Shown here one piece after another: positions 42,555-51,725 of a DNA stretch of 64,000 bases; position 1 is the first letter of the stretch, and each line of letters opens with the position of its first letter. This DNA comes from an uncultured beta proteobacterium. GTDB lineage: Bacteria; Pseudomonadota; Gammaproteobacteria; Burkholderiales; SG8-41. Location of the stretch: assembly GCA_903889565.1 (NCBI GenBank), contig CAISYC010000068.1, positions 372,001 through 436,000 on the forward strand, written 5' to 3'. The position numbers and the translations under genes were made by a program. Under the pieces are notes generated by a model. It searched no databases. It saw only the letters and a program-made list of their open reading frames with translations, and was not told the DNA's origin.

Positions 42555-43733
42555 ATGCGTCCACTTGAAGGCATCACGGTCGTCGCGCTCGAGCAGGCGG
42601 TGGCCGCACCGTTCTGCACGCGCCAGCTCGCCGACCTCGGCGCGCGCGTAATCAAAATCGAGCGCCCCGTCGTCGGCGATTTTGCGCGCGACTATGATCA
42701 GACGGTGAACGGCCAGTCGGCCTACTTCGTCTGGCTCAACCGCTCGAAAGAAAGTTTGACGCTGGACGTCAAGCATCCGCAGGCGGGGAATATTCTGGCG
42801 CGGCTGATCGAGGGTGCCGATGTATTTATTCAGAATCTCGCGCCGGGCGCTGCAGCGCGGCTGGGACTCGCCGCCGATGCGTTGCTGGCGCGGCATCCGC
42901 GTCTGATCGTCTGCGATCTCTCCGGCTACGGCGATAGCGGGCCTTATGCGGAGAAGAAGGCCTACGACCTGCTGGTGCAAAGCGAAGCGGGCGTGCTGTC
43001 GGTGACCGGCACGCCGGAGACGCAAACCAAGGTCGGCATTTCGATCGTCGATATCAGTGCCGGCATGTACGCCTACTCCGGGATCCTGACCGCACTGTAT
43101 CAGCGGGAGCGCAGTGGCAAGGGTACGCGGGTCGAAGTGACGATGTTCGAGGCGCTGGCCGAATGGATGTCGCACCCGCTCTATTACACGCATTTCAGCG
43201 GCAAGGCTCCGCGCCGCAGCGGCCCCGATCACGCCACCATCGTGCCGTACGGCCGCTTCAAATGCGGCGACGGCGCCGTTGTCATGCTGGGCATCCAGAA
43301 CGAGCGCGAATGGGCGAAGTTTTGCGCGGGCGTGCTGTCACGTCCCGAACTGGCGAAAGATCCGCGTTACGACAACAATACCAAACGCACCGCGGCGCGC
43401 GCCGAAATGGTTGAGCTGATTGAACAGATCTTCTCCGTCATGACCGCCGCCGATGTGGCAGCGAGGCTCGACGCTGCAGGCATCGCCAACGCGCGCATCA
43501 ACACGCCGGAGGAAGTGTGGGATCATCCGCAGTTGCAGGCGCGCAAGCGCTGGCGCGAAGTGCAAACGCCGGCGGGCGCGATTCCGGCGCTGCTGCCGCC
43601 GGTGACGATGCCCGGGTTCGAGCCGCGCTTCGATCCGGTGCCGGCGATCGGCGAACATACCGACACGGTTCTGGCGGGACTCGGCTATTCAAACGAAGAA
43701 ATCAGCGCGCTGCATGCCGGCGGTGCCGTATAA
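42555..43733 (+). CDS. class III (CaiB/BaiF) CoA-transferase
   Basis: The 392-residue protein has GITVVALEQAVAAPFCTRQLADLGARVIK at its start, WLNRSKESLTLDV, and likely catalytic D138 (KKAYDLLVQ). It moves CoA to an imported dicarboxylate, perhaps a methyl- or unsaturated acid as in mesaconate or itaconate CoA-transferases; this is only a family-level guess. ATG 42555 follows AGGAA. It opens an operon with an FAH enzyme (17 bp away) and a MmgE/PrpD protein. Confidence 0.92.
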   Translation: MRPLEGITVVALEQAVAAPFCTRQLADLGARVIKIERPVVGDFARDYDQTVNGQSAYFVWLNRSKESLTLDVKHPQAGNILARLIEGADVFIQNLAPGAAARLGLAADALLARHPRLIVCDLSGYGDSGPYAEKKAYDLLVQSEAGVLSVTGTPETQTKVGISIVDISAGMYAYSGILTALYQRERSGKGTRVEVTMFEALAEWMSHPLYYTHFSGKAPRRSGPDHATIVPYGRFKCGDGAVVMLGIQNEREWAKFCAGVLSRPELAKDPRYDNNTKRTAARAEMVELIEQIFSVMTAADVAARLDAAGIANARINTPEEVWDHPQLQARKRWREVQTPAGAIPALLPPVTMPGFEPRFDPVPAIGEHTDTVLAGLGYSNEEISALHAGGAV

Positions 43734-43750
43734 ATTCAGGAGGAGTAGAA

Positions 43751-44539
43751 ATGAAATTCGGACGCTTTGAATTGCAGGGGAAAACTTTCTTCGGTCTGGT
43801 CGAAGGCGAACAGGTGACCGAACTCGACGGCTCGCCATTCGATACGTGCAAGGCAACGGCGAAGAAGCATGCGCTGTCCACGCTGAAGGTGTTGCTGCCC
43901 TTCGTGCCGCAGACCTTCTATTGCGCGGGACTGAATTACGCCGCCCACGTCGAATGGGGCAATCGGCGCAAGGGTACCAACACCAAACTGCCGGAGAAGG
44001 CCGACATCGGCTATCGCGCGAACAACGCCTTGATCGCCACCGGCGAACCGATCGTGATTCCCGCCGATTCGCCGGGGCCCGTGCAGTTCGAGGGCGAACT
44101 GGTGGCGGTGATCGGCAAGACGGCGCGCCACCTGACCGAGGCGAATGCGCTCGATTGCGTGCTCGGTTACACGCTCGGCAACGATGTCAGCGAGCGCACC
44201 TGGCAGAAGGCTGATCGCACGATGTGGCGCTCGAAGAATTGCGACAGCTTCAAGCCGCTCGGGCCGTTCGTCACCACCGGTCTCGATCCGCTCAAGCAGA
44301 CGGTGTCGATCGACGTCAACGGCGTGCGCGTGGCCAGTTACAGCACCGGCAAGATGCTCTTTACCCTGCAGCACTTCATCGCCCGCATCACCCGCTATTC
44401 GACGCTGCATCCGGGCGACATGATCTGGCTCGGCACCGACGAGGCGACTGAACCGGATCTGAAGCACGGCGATACGGTCGAAATCATCTGCGAACCGATC
44501 GGCGTGCTGCGCAATCCGGTGGTGCGCGCAAAAGACTGA
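43751..44539 (+). CDS. fumarylacetoacetate hydrolase family protein
   Basis: The 262-residue protein has CAGLNYAAHVEWG, the metal-ligand segment FEGELVAVIGK, TLGNDVSERTWQ and a GDMIWLGTDEATEPDLKHGD end, normal for FAH enzymes. AGGAGGAG precedes the ATG. It follows the CoA-transferase gene and precedes a MmgE/PrpD gene by 5 bp, so hydrolysis or decarboxylation of an acyl-pyruvate-type intermediate is likely. Confidence 0.9.
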   Translation: MKFGRFELQGKTFFGLVEGEQVTELDGSPFDTCKATAKKHALSTLKVLLPFVPQTFYCAGLNYAAHVEWGNRRKGTNTKLPEKADIGYRANNALIATGEPIVIPADSPGPVQFEGELVAVIGKTARHLTEANALDCVLGYTLGNDVSERTWQKADRTMWRSKNCDSFKPLGPFVTTGLDPLKQTVSIDVNGVRVASYSTGKMLFTLQHFIARITRYSTLHPGDMIWLGTDEATEPDLKHGDTVEIICEPIGVLRNPVVRAKD

Positions 44540-44544
44540 AGGCC

Positions 44545-45924
44545 ATGGATGCCCTCGATAAACCGCTTGCCGCGTCGGCGACGCGCAGGCTGTGCGAATT
44601 CCTGAGCGCGATCCGCTACGAGGAAATTCCGCACGATGTCGTGTTGCGCACCGAAGATCTTTTTCTCGACTGGTTTGCTTCGGCGCTGGCCGGCAAGGAC
44701 GCGCGGCCGACGCGCGTGATGGAACAGTTTGCCGCCGAGATGGGGCCGGCTGACGGTGCAGCCGAGATTTTGGTCTCGCGCAAACGCACGTCACCGATAT
44801 TTGCGGCGCTTATCAACGGCGCTGCCTCGCATTTCGTCGAGCAGGACGATCTTCACAATAGTTCGGTGCTGCACCCGGGCACGGTGGTATTTCCGGCGGT
44901 GCTGGCAGCGGCGCAGGCCGCGGGCTCGAGCGGGCGCGAATTCATCGCGGCCGCGGTGGCCGGCTATGAATGCGGCGTGCGTGTGGGCGAATTTCTCGGC
45001 CGTTCGCATTACAAGGTGTTCCACACCACCGGCACCGCGGGCAAACTCGCCGCCGCCGCGGGGGTTGCGCACATCCTCAAACTCGATGCCGAAAAAATGC
45101 AGCATTGCCTGGGGTCCGCGGGCACCATGGCGGCGGGACTGTGGGAATTTCTGCGCGACGCCGCTGATTCCAAACAACTGCACACCGGCAAGGCGGCGGC
45201 CGACGGCTTGATGGCGGCCTACATTGCGCGCGACGGCTTCACCGGCGCGCGCATGATCTTCGAAGGCAGGCAGGGCATGGCGGCGGGCATGTCGTCGGAC
45301 GCCGATGTGAGTTGTCTGACCGATCGTCTCGGCACACGCTGGGCGACCGCAGAGACTTCATTCAAGTTTCACGCCTCCTGCCGGCACACGCATCCGGCGG
45401 CCGATGCGCTGCTCGCGGTGATGCAGGAACACAAACTCAAGCCTGACAATATCGTCGAGCTGACCGCGCACGTGCATCAGGGCGCGCTCGACGTGCTGGG
45501 GCCGGTGACCGATCCGCAGACCATTCATCAATCGAAATTCTCGATGGGCTTCGTGTTGGCACTGATCGCCAATCTCGGTCGCGCCGGACTCGCCGATTTC
45601 ACTGAGGCGGCGCTGCGCGAAAAACAGCTAAGGGCTTTTCACGACAAGGTGACGATGGTGCTCGATCCGGAAGTCGATGGCGCCTATCCGAAACGCTGGC
45701 TGGGTCGCGTCAGCGTGACGCTGAAGGACGGCCGCAGGCTGGAAAAGAAGATCAGTTCGCCCAAAGGGGATCCGGACAATGTGCTGTCACGTGTGGAACT
45801 CGAGGACAAGGCACTGCGGCTGTGCGGTTACACCGGTGGCGCGACCGATATCGAGATGCGCGGGGTAATTGCGCGCGTGTGGGAGTTGCATGAGGCGAAG
45901 GACGTACAGAATTTTATGGGCTGA
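44545..45924 (+). CDS. MmgE/PrpD-family protein (copy 1)
   Basis: The 459-residue protein has the MmgE/PrpD fold: DDLHNSSVLHPGTVVFPAVLA with an active-site His region, GYECGVRVGEFLG, HTTGTAGKLAAAAGVAHIL, and a C-terminal ligand domain ending WELHEAKDVQNFMG. Known members are 2-methylcitrate dehydratase and cis-aconitate decarboxylase. Two further copies lie at 47099 and 52434 and are clearly diverged, so each probably serves a different acid. Confidence 0.9.
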   Translation: MDALDKPLAASATRRLCEFLSAIRYEEIPHDVVLRTEDLFLDWFASALAGKDARPTRVMEQFAAEMGPADGAAEILVSRKRTSPIFAALINGAASHFVEQDDLHNSSVLHPGTVVFPAVLAAAQAAGSSGREFIAAAVAGYECGVRVGEFLGRSHYKVFHTTGTAGKLAAAAGVAHILKLDAEKMQHCLGSAGTMAAGLWEFLRDAADSKQLHTGKAAADGLMAAYIARDGFTGARMIFEGRQGMAAGMSSDADVSCLTDRLGTRWATAETSFKFHASCRHTHPAADALLAVMQEHKLKPDNIVELTAHVHQGALDVLGPVTDPQTIHQSKFSMGFVLALIANLGRAGLADFTEAALREKQLRAFHDKVTMVLDPEVDGAYPKRWLGRVSVTLKDGRRLEKKISSPKGDPDNVLSRVELEDKALRLCGYTGGATDIEMRGVIARVWELHEAKDVQNFMG

Positions 45925-46009
45925 GCGCCGGCATCCACGACAAAATTGTTTGCATTGAGATTGAAAAACCCGTCTCCCTTCAAGGGGCGGTAAGAAACTG
46001 TTCAAAGGG

Positions 46010-46987
46010 CTACTGCGTTTTGGCGAGCGCGAGCTCGCCGAGTATGCCCTTGAGTTCCTCATTCTGACGCTCGAGGAATTTGCGGCTGTCGGCGCTATTG
46101 AGGTATTCGGATTCCCAGCCGAGTTGCGCGACTTCTTTGGTCCATTCCTCGGTGCGGACGATTTTGCCCAGAAGGTCATCCCAATACGCGATTTGTGCCG
46201 CCGACATGCCTTTGGGGCCGATCACGCCGCGCCAGTTCGAAAAGCTGGCCGCGACGCCCTGTTCGCGCCAGGTCGGCACCGCCGGATAGGAACGCAGGCG
46301 CTTCGGCGCGGCAACGGCAATCAGGCGCAGCGCACCGGATTCCACTTGCGGCGCAACGGTCGAGCCGCTCGAGGCCACCACATCGACATGGCCGCCCATC
46401 AGCGCGGTAACTGCCTCACTGGCACCCTTGAAGGCGACGAACTTGAGTTTTCTTACGTCGAACCCGGCGGTCTTCATGACAATGCCGGCGCCGATATGAT
46501 TGGCACTGCCGATATTGCTGAAGGCGATGCTGACCGCGGTCGGATTGGCCTTGAGGCGCGCGATCAATTCGGCGCCGTTTTTGATGGCCGAATCGGCCTT
46601 GACCGAAAACACGATGGATTCGCTGTTGAGCTGGGCGAGCGGCGTGACGTCGGCGAAGCTGAGGTCGTGCGCGCCGGTAATGCGGTTGGTGACGATGTTG
46701 GGCAGCGTCATCGCGATGAAATGCGCATCGCCCGCATGTGCATTGAGATAGATCCAGGCCAGCGCGTTGTTGGCGCCGGCGCGGTTGCTCACGCTCACGG
46801 GCACCGTGACCATGCGCTTGTCCTGCAGAATTTTCTGGATCATGCGCGCAGAGGTGTCGGCGGGGCCGCCGGGCGTGACGCCGACGACGATTTCGATCGC
46901 CCGCTCGGGTTTCCATTCCGGTGGTGCGGCCGCCGCCGCAATGGTTGCGAGCATCGTCAGGAAAAGAATGGCGGCGGAGCGGGGCAT
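46010..46987 (-). CDS. Bug/TctC-family receptor, divergent
   Basis: The 325-residue protein has a signal peptide (LFLTMLATIAAAAA) followed by a diverged EWKPERAIEIVVGVTPGGPADTSAR. NRAGANNALA is a drifted second loop, and the VAFKGASEAVTALMGGHVD block is recognisable. It lies between two MmgE/PrpD genes that run the other way, which suggests that it serves their substrates. Confidence 0.88.
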   Translation of the reverse strand: MPRSAAILFLTMLATIAAAAAPPEWKPERAIEIVVGVTPGGPADTSARMIQKILQDKRMVTVPVSVSNRAGANNALAWIYLNAHAGDAHFIAMTLPNIVTNRITGAHDLSFADVTPLAQLNSESIVFSVKADSAIKNGAELIARLKANPTAVSIAFSNIGSANHIGAGIVMKTAGFDVRKLKFVAFKGASEAVTALMGGHVDVVASSGSTVAPQVESGALRLIAVAAPKRLRSYPAVPTWREQGVAASFSNWRGVIGPKGMSAAQIAYWDDLLGKIVRTEEWTKEVAQLGWESEYLNSADSRKFLERQNEELKGILGELALAKTQ

Positions 46988-47098
46988 GTGGTTTTTGAGT
47001 GCGGGTGGCCGGGGAGCGGCATGCTAGCACATGCTAGAATTCACGCCTCACGGCGCAGTGCATTCGCGCGCGCCGCCACGCCAAACCGCAGGGACTCC

Positions 47099-48460
47099 AT
47101 GGACCAACGCATCCGCGAATTGAGCGAGTACGCCGCCGGGCTTTCGTATGCCGATCTGCCCGCAGCGGTCGTCAAGGAATGCAAACGCAAACTGCTCGAC
47201 ACGCTGGGCTGCGCGATCGGCGCCTTCGACGCCGAACCGGCGCGCATCGCGCGCGCGGTCGCCGGGCAGTATTCGAGCGAGCGGCCGGCGCGCATTTTCG
47301 GCACGCTGAAAAAAACCAGCGCCGAGCATGCGGCCTTCGCCAACGGCACCATGCTGCGCTACGCCGATTACAACGACGCCTACTTCAACAGGAACAGCGG
47401 CCACCCGAGCGACACCTTCGCCGGGGTGCTGGCCCTGGGCGAGGCGGTGCACGCCGACGGCAAGGCCATCATTCTCGCTACCACGCTTGCGTACGAAGGC
47501 TTCTGCAATTTCTCCGACATTCTGCCGCGCGAGCAGGGCTGGGATTATGTGCTGTTTGGCGTGGTCGGCGGCGCGTTGTCGGCGGCCAAACTGCTGAAGC
47601 TCGATGCCGCACGCATCGGGCAGGCAATCGCGCTGGCGGTGACGCCCAACCTCGCGCTTGAGCAGACGCGGCTGGGCGAACTGTCGCACTGGAAGGGCTG
47701 CGCGGCTGCAAATGCCGCGCGCAACGGCGTGTTCGCGGCCATTCTCGCCGAAGCCGGATTGACCGGACCCGACGACGCGATCGAAGGCAAGGCCGGTTTG
47801 CAGCACGCAGTCGGCAAATTCGAGTGGGCGCCGTTCGGCGGGCGCGGAGGGCCGTTTCGCGTCTGCGAAACCCATCTCAAGTTTTTTCCGGCGGTGGTGC
47901 ATTCGCAAAGCCCGATCGCGGCGGCGCTGCAACTGCACGGCAAGGTCAAACCCGAAGAGATCGAAAGCATTGTGGTTGACAGTTACTGGGTGGCAAATCG
48001 CTACACCAACCGCGCCTCGCCCCTGTGGCAGCCGGGCACGCGCGAAACCGCCGATCACAGCCTGCCGTACATCATCGCCGCGGCGCTGATCGACGGCGCA
48101 ATCAATGAACACAGCTTCAATGACGATCGATTGCGCGATCCGCGCATTGCCGGTTTGATGCAACGCATGACCCTGCGCGAAAAACCGGCGTTCACGCAAC
48201 TGCATCCGGTCAAATGGCCTTGTGTCATTGAGGTGACGGCCAAAGACGGCAAAAAGCACAGCGCGTCGGTCGAATACTTCAAGGGCCATGCCAAGGATCC
48301 GCTGTCGGATCAGGAAGTCGAACACAAATTCCGCGAACTCGCTGGCGAGCGTCTTTCTGCCGGTCAGGCTGACTGCATCATCGACACGGTCTGGAAGCTC
48401 GATACCTTGTCCGATATTTCACAGTTGATCGATCTGATGGCATTCAAGGGGGCGGCATGA
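47099..48460 (+). CDS. MmgE/PrpD-family protein (copy 2)
   Basis: The 453-residue protein has RYADYNDAYFNRNSGHPSDTFAGVLALGEAV, LSHWKGCAAANAARNGVFAAILA, and an ETHLKFFPAVVHSQ segment, all PrpD-like dehydratase features. The ATG is at 47099; the frame stays open far upstream but that part is the reverse shadow of the Bug gene. The stop overlaps the next gene by 4 bp, coupling it to the tartrate dehydratase-like enzyme. Confidence 0.92.
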   Translation: MDQRIRELSEYAAGLSYADLPAAVVKECKRKLLDTLGCAIGAFDAEPARIARAVAGQYSSERPARIFGTLKKTSAEHAAFANGTMLRYADYNDAYFNRNSGHPSDTFAGVLALGEAVHADGKAIILATTLAYEGFCNFSDILPREQGWDYVLFGVVGGALSAAKLLKLDAARIGQAIALAVTPNLALEQTRLGELSHWKGCAAANAARNGVFAAILAEAGLTGPDDAIEGKAGLQHAVGKFEWAPFGGRGGPFRVCETHLKFFPAVVHSQSPIAAALQLHGKVKPEEIESIVVDSYWVANRYTNRASPLWQPGTRETADHSLPYIIAAALIDGAINEHSFNDDRLRDPRIAGLMQRMTLREKPAFTQLHPVKWPCVIEVTAKDGKKHSASVEYFKGHAKDPLSDQEVEHKFRELAGERLSAGQADCIIDTVWKLDTLSDISQLIDLMAFKGAA

Positions 48461-49620
48461 GAATCACCGCAATTCGTCAGGCCGTCGCGCCGCTTAATTC
48501 GGCAATCAGCAACGCCTATATCGATTTCAGCAAGATGACGGCGAGCGTGGTGGCCGTAGTCACCGACGTCAAGCGCGACGGCAAGTTCGTTACCGGTTAC
48601 GGTTTCAATTCGAACGGCCGTTACGCACAGGCGGGGCTGCTGCGCGAACGCTTCATTCCGCGCTTGATGGAGGCGTCGCCCGAATCGCTCGTCAACGAGG
48701 CCAGCGACAATCTCGATCCACACAAGGTGTGGGCGACGCTGATGGCAAATGAAAAGCCCGGCGGCCACGGCGAGCGTTCAGTGGCGGTCGGCGTGCTCGA
48801 TATGGCGGTATGGGATGCAGTGGCCAAGATCGAGAACAAGCCGTTGTATCGCGTTCTCGGCGAGCGCTATCGCGGCGGGCAGGTTGATGACAAGGTTTTC
48901 ATCTACGCTGCCGGCGGTTATTACTATCCGGGCAAGAATCTCAAGGCGTTGCAGGACGAGATGAAGAAGTATCTTGATCTCGGCTACAGCGTGGTGAAAA
49001 TGAAAATCGGCGGCGCGCCGCTGACCGGCGATTTGAAACGCATCGAGGCGGTGATCAAGGTTGCAGGCAGCGGCAAAAACGTCGCCGTTGATGCCAACGG
49101 CCGCTTCGATCTGAAAACTGCGGTCGAATACGCGCGCGCACTCGAGCCGTACGGCCTGTTCTGGTACGAAGAGGCGGGCGATCCGCTCGACTATCAGCTG
49201 CAAGCGGAACTGGCTAATCACTATAGTGGGCCGATGGCGACCGGCGAGAACCTGTTTTCCACGCTTGACGCGCGCAACCTCATCCGCCACGGCGGCATGC
49301 GCGCCGAACGGGACTGGCTGCAATTCGACTGCGCGCTGTCGTACGGCCTCGTCGAATACCTGCGCACCGTCGAGATGCTGAAGGCCAACGCGTGGTCGCC
49401 GCGGCGCTGCATTCCGCACGGCGGACATCAGATGTCCCTCAACATCGCCGCCGGTCTCGGGCTCGGTGGCAACGAATCCTACCCCGACGTGTTTCAGCCC
49501 TTCGGCGGTTTTGCCGATCACACGCCGGTCGAAAACGGCTACGTCGGTTTGCCGCAGATTCCGGGCGTGGGCTTCGAGGCCAAATCGAAACTGCATGCGC
49601 TGATGCGCACGCTCGTCTGA
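48457..49620 (+). CDS. enolase-superfamily enzyme, D(-)-tartrate dehydratase-like
   Basis: The 387-residue protein has the superfamily barrel with K181 and K183 (VVKMKIG), metal ligands D212, E239 and E264, and a late IPHGGHQMSLNIAAGLGLGG segment with H321 and H324. This KxK plus late His arrangement and the long C-terminal extension match the Bradyrhizobium D-tartrate dehydratase group I recall. It would dehydrate a 2,3-dihydroxy acid. It is coupled to a MmgE/PrpD gene by ATGA overlap. Confidence 0.9.
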   Translation: MRITAIRQAVAPLNSAISNAYIDFSKMTASVVAVVTDVKRDGKFVTGYGFNSNGRYAQAGLLRERFIPRLMEASPESLVNEASDNLDPHKVWATLMANEKPGGHGERSVAVGVLDMAVWDAVAKIENKPLYRVLGERYRGGQVDDKVFIYAAGGYYYPGKNLKALQDEMKKYLDLGYSVVKMKIGGAPLTGDLKRIEAVIKVAGSGKNVAVDANGRFDLKTAVEYARALEPYGLFWYEEAGDPLDYQLQAELANHYSGPMATGENLFSTLDARNLIRHGGMRAERDWLQFDCALSYGLVEYLRTVEMLKANAWSPRRCIPHGGHQMSLNIAAGLGLGGNESYPDVFQPFGGFADHTPVENGYVGLPQIPGVGFEAKSKLHALMRTLV

Positions 49621-49648
49621 AAATTCGCAAACCGTTAACGGAGCAAGC

Positions 49649-50788
49649 ATGACTGCAATTGCACAACCGGCCAACGTGCCGGCAGCCGATGGCCGCAAAA
49701 TCCACACGCGCGATGGAATGCCTCATCTATTCTGGCCGATCAGCTTTCGTTCAGTGACGGCGCGCAACCGCATCATGGTCTCGCCGATGTGCCAGTACTC
49801 GGCGGTGGACGGCGTGCCCAACGACTGGCATTTGCAGCATCTCGGTTCGCGCGCGGCCGGCGGCGCCGGCATCGTTTGCGCTGAAGCGACCAACACCGAG
49901 GCGCGCGGGCGCATCACGCCGGGCTGCACCGGGCTGTGGAACGACGCGCAGCGCGACGCCTGGGCGCGCATCGTCAAGCTGATCCAATCGCAGGGCGCGC
50001 TGGCTGCAGTCCAGATCGGCCATGCCGGACGCAAAGCGTCTTGCGCGGCGCCGTGGCAGGGCGGCAAGCAGTTGTCGCCGGCCGACGGCGGATGGGAAAA
50101 CGTCTCCGCGTCTGCATTGAGCTTCAGCGAAGGGCAGCGTCTGCCGCAGGCAATGGATAGCGCCACGATCAAGGCGGCGATCGACGGTTTTGCCGCCAGC
50201 GCGCGGCGCGCCCGTCAGGCCGGCTTCGATATCGTCGAACTGCACGGCGCGCACGGTTATCTGATTCACCAGTTTCTGTCGCCGTTGTCGAATCAACGCA
50301 ACGATCAATACGGCGGCAGTTTCGAAAACCGCATCCGTTTTCTGCTTGAAGTGATTGATGCCACGCGCAGCGAATGGCCGGACGACAAGCCGCTGTTCGT
50401 GCGCCTGTCCTGCGTCGATTGGGTCGAGGGCGGCATCGCGCTGGAGGACACGGTCAAACTGGTGCAGTTGCTGAAGAACGGCGGCAAGGTCGATCTGATC
50501 GACGCCTCCAGCGGCGGGCTTGATCCGCGGCAGAAGATTCCGCTGTTTCCGGGTTATCAGGTGCAGTTCGCGAACGAATTGAAGCGCCGCGCCGGCATTG
50601 CCACCGGTGCTGTTGGCATGATCAATGCGCCGGATCTCGCCGAGCAGATCCTCGCCAGCGGGCAGGCCGACCTGATCATCATGGCGCGCGCGCTGCTGAA
50701 CGACCCCTACTGGCCGCTGCATGCGGCGAAGGTGCTGAAAGCAAAAATCGCGTGGCCGCCGCAATACGAACGCGGCGACGTGTTTTGA
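49649..50788 (+). CDS. NADH:flavin oxidoreductase/old yellow enzyme (YqjM-like)
   Basis: The 379-residue FMN barrel has VSPMCQYSA with the redox-tuning Cys of the YqjM class, QIGHAGRK, ELHGAHGYLIHQFLSP and the conserved NDQYGGSFENRIRF. The FMN phosphate site is near AVGMINAPD and IMARALLNDP. Such enzymes reduce activated C=C bonds with NADPH or NADH. It follows the tartrate dehydratase-like gene by 28 bp and is followed by a strong terminator. Confidence 0.93.
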   Translation: MTAIAQPANVPAADGRKIHTRDGMPHLFWPISFRSVTARNRIMVSPMCQYSAVDGVPNDWHLQHLGSRAAGGAGIVCAEATNTEARGRITPGCTGLWNDAQRDAWARIVKLIQSQGALAAVQIGHAGRKASCAAPWQGGKQLSPADGGWENVSASALSFSEGQRLPQAMDSATIKAAIDGFAASARRARQAGFDIVELHGAHGYLIHQFLSPLSNQRNDQYGGSFENRIRFLLEVIDATRSEWPDDKPLFVRLSCVDWVEGGIALEDTVKLVQLLKNGGKVDLIDASSGGLDPRQKIPLFPGYQVQFANELKRRAGIATGAVGMINAPDLAEQILASGQADLIIMARALLNDPYWPLHAAKVLKAKIAWPPQYERGDVF

Positions 50789-50885
50789 GCTGCTGATACG
50801 CGCTGGCGCGTACGGCCGACTACGGATGCCGGCGCGGCCTTGCGGGGTTATCTTGCGCCTGCAATATCTCCAGTAGCACATTCCG

Positions 50886-50914
50886 GGCCGCGCAATCTGC
50901 GCGGCCGTTTTTTT
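50886..50914 (+). terminator. Rho-independent terminator
   Basis: A perfect 8 bp stem (GGCCGCGC at 50886-50893, GCGCGGCC at 50899-50906) with a 5-base loop is followed by G and a run of seven T (50908-50914). It ends plus-strand transcription coming from the old yellow enzyme gene. On the minus strand no T-run follows, so it is one-directional. Confidence 0.92.
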
Positions 50915-50921
50915 GTCCGCG

Positions 50922-51242
50922 CTAGGTGGTTGCCTGCCGCGCGCCACCGCAATTCCAGCAATCGGTGAACTGGCCTTCGAGCGATTCGCCGCAGCCCGCG
51001 CAAATCCAGCGTTCGTGATGATGGCGCCGCGCCGGCGTGCCGCGCAGAAATTCGCCGACCAGCCGCAGCGCGTCGGCTTCGTCGGTGGCTTCGCGTATCC
51101 ATACTGTCGGCAGCACCGGCAATTCACCGAAAGCGCCGTAGAGCTGGTCACCGCGCACCTCGGCGGCGATGCCCTCGGACTGCAGCAGGCCGCGGATCAG
51201 GTGCGCCTCGGTCGGATGTTTTGCGGTAAAGACGAGTTTCAT
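50922..51242 (-). CDS. DUF2007-type protein with a C-terminal zinc ribbon
   Basis: The roughly 106-residue protein starts KLVFTAKHPTEAHLIRGLL, then VLPTVWIREATDEADALRLV, typical of DUF2007, a small domain seen in putative signalling proteins. The C-terminal part has two CxxC pairs (ICAGCGE and CWNCGG) forming a likely zinc ribbon. The start is either 51242 or an ATG 15 bp upstream. Function unknown. It lies alone, divergent from the channel-like protein. Confidence 0.8.
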   Translation of the reverse strand: MKLVFTAKHPTEAHLIRGLLQSEGIAAEVRGDQLYGAFGELPVLPTVWIREATDEADALRLVGEFLRGTPARRHHHERWICAGCGESLEGQFTDCWNCGGARQATT

Positions 51243-51362
51243 CGGCTCATTGTGCAACGCCGCGGCCGCCTGTCAAGCGAAGGGGGCGGAGGCGCCATGC
51301 TAAAATTTGCATCCCGGAACACCTGCCGTGTAGCCGGCCAGTGCCGCCTGCAGGCGAAGGCC

Positions 51363-51716
51363 ATGTTCGAAAACAAACATCAACGATTGATTACGGCGCG
51401 GCATTTTTTCCGGCGCATGCTGCTGTCGGTCGCCCTGTCTTCCGCCATCGCCGGCGTCGCGCTGGCCATCGGCATCTTCGGTTATCACGACATTGCGGAA
51501 CTGCCCTGGATCGACGCCCTGCATAACGCCTCGATGATACTCGGCGGCATGGGGCCGGTGGCCGAAATGAAATCCGACGCGGCAAAGCTGTTTTCCTCGG
51601 CCTACGCGCTGTTCTGCGGGCTGGTGTTCATCGGCATCGTGGCGGTGACGCTGGCGCCGGTGCTGCACCGCATACTGCACCGTTTTCACCTCGACGAATC
51701 CGATTTAAAGCATTAG
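51363..51716 (+). CDS. small two-helix membrane protein resembling a degenerate ion-channel pore module
   Basis: The 117-residue protein has two membrane helices (about residues 18-40 and 76-100) with a re-entrant-like segment between them (WIDALHNASMILGGMGPV, residues 49-66). That layout is the one of a K+ channel pore module, but the filter sequence TVGYGD is replaced by MILGGMGPV. The C-terminus has LHRILHRFHLDE. I recall an uncharacterised family with this GGMGP segment. Its ion-channel nature is inference from layout alone. Confidence 0.7.
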   Translation: MFENKHQRLITARHFFRRMLLSVALSSAIAGVALAIGIFGYHDIAELPWIDALHNASMILGGMGPVAEMKSDAAKLFSSAYALFCGLVFIGIVAVTLAPVLHRILHRFHLDESDLKH

Positions 51717-51725
51717 GAGCAGGCC

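Noticed and set aside
46124-47098. Long N-terminal extension of the MmgE/PrpD frame
   Set aside because: The extension is the reverse complement of the Bug gene at 46010-46987; the family start is the ATG at 47099.
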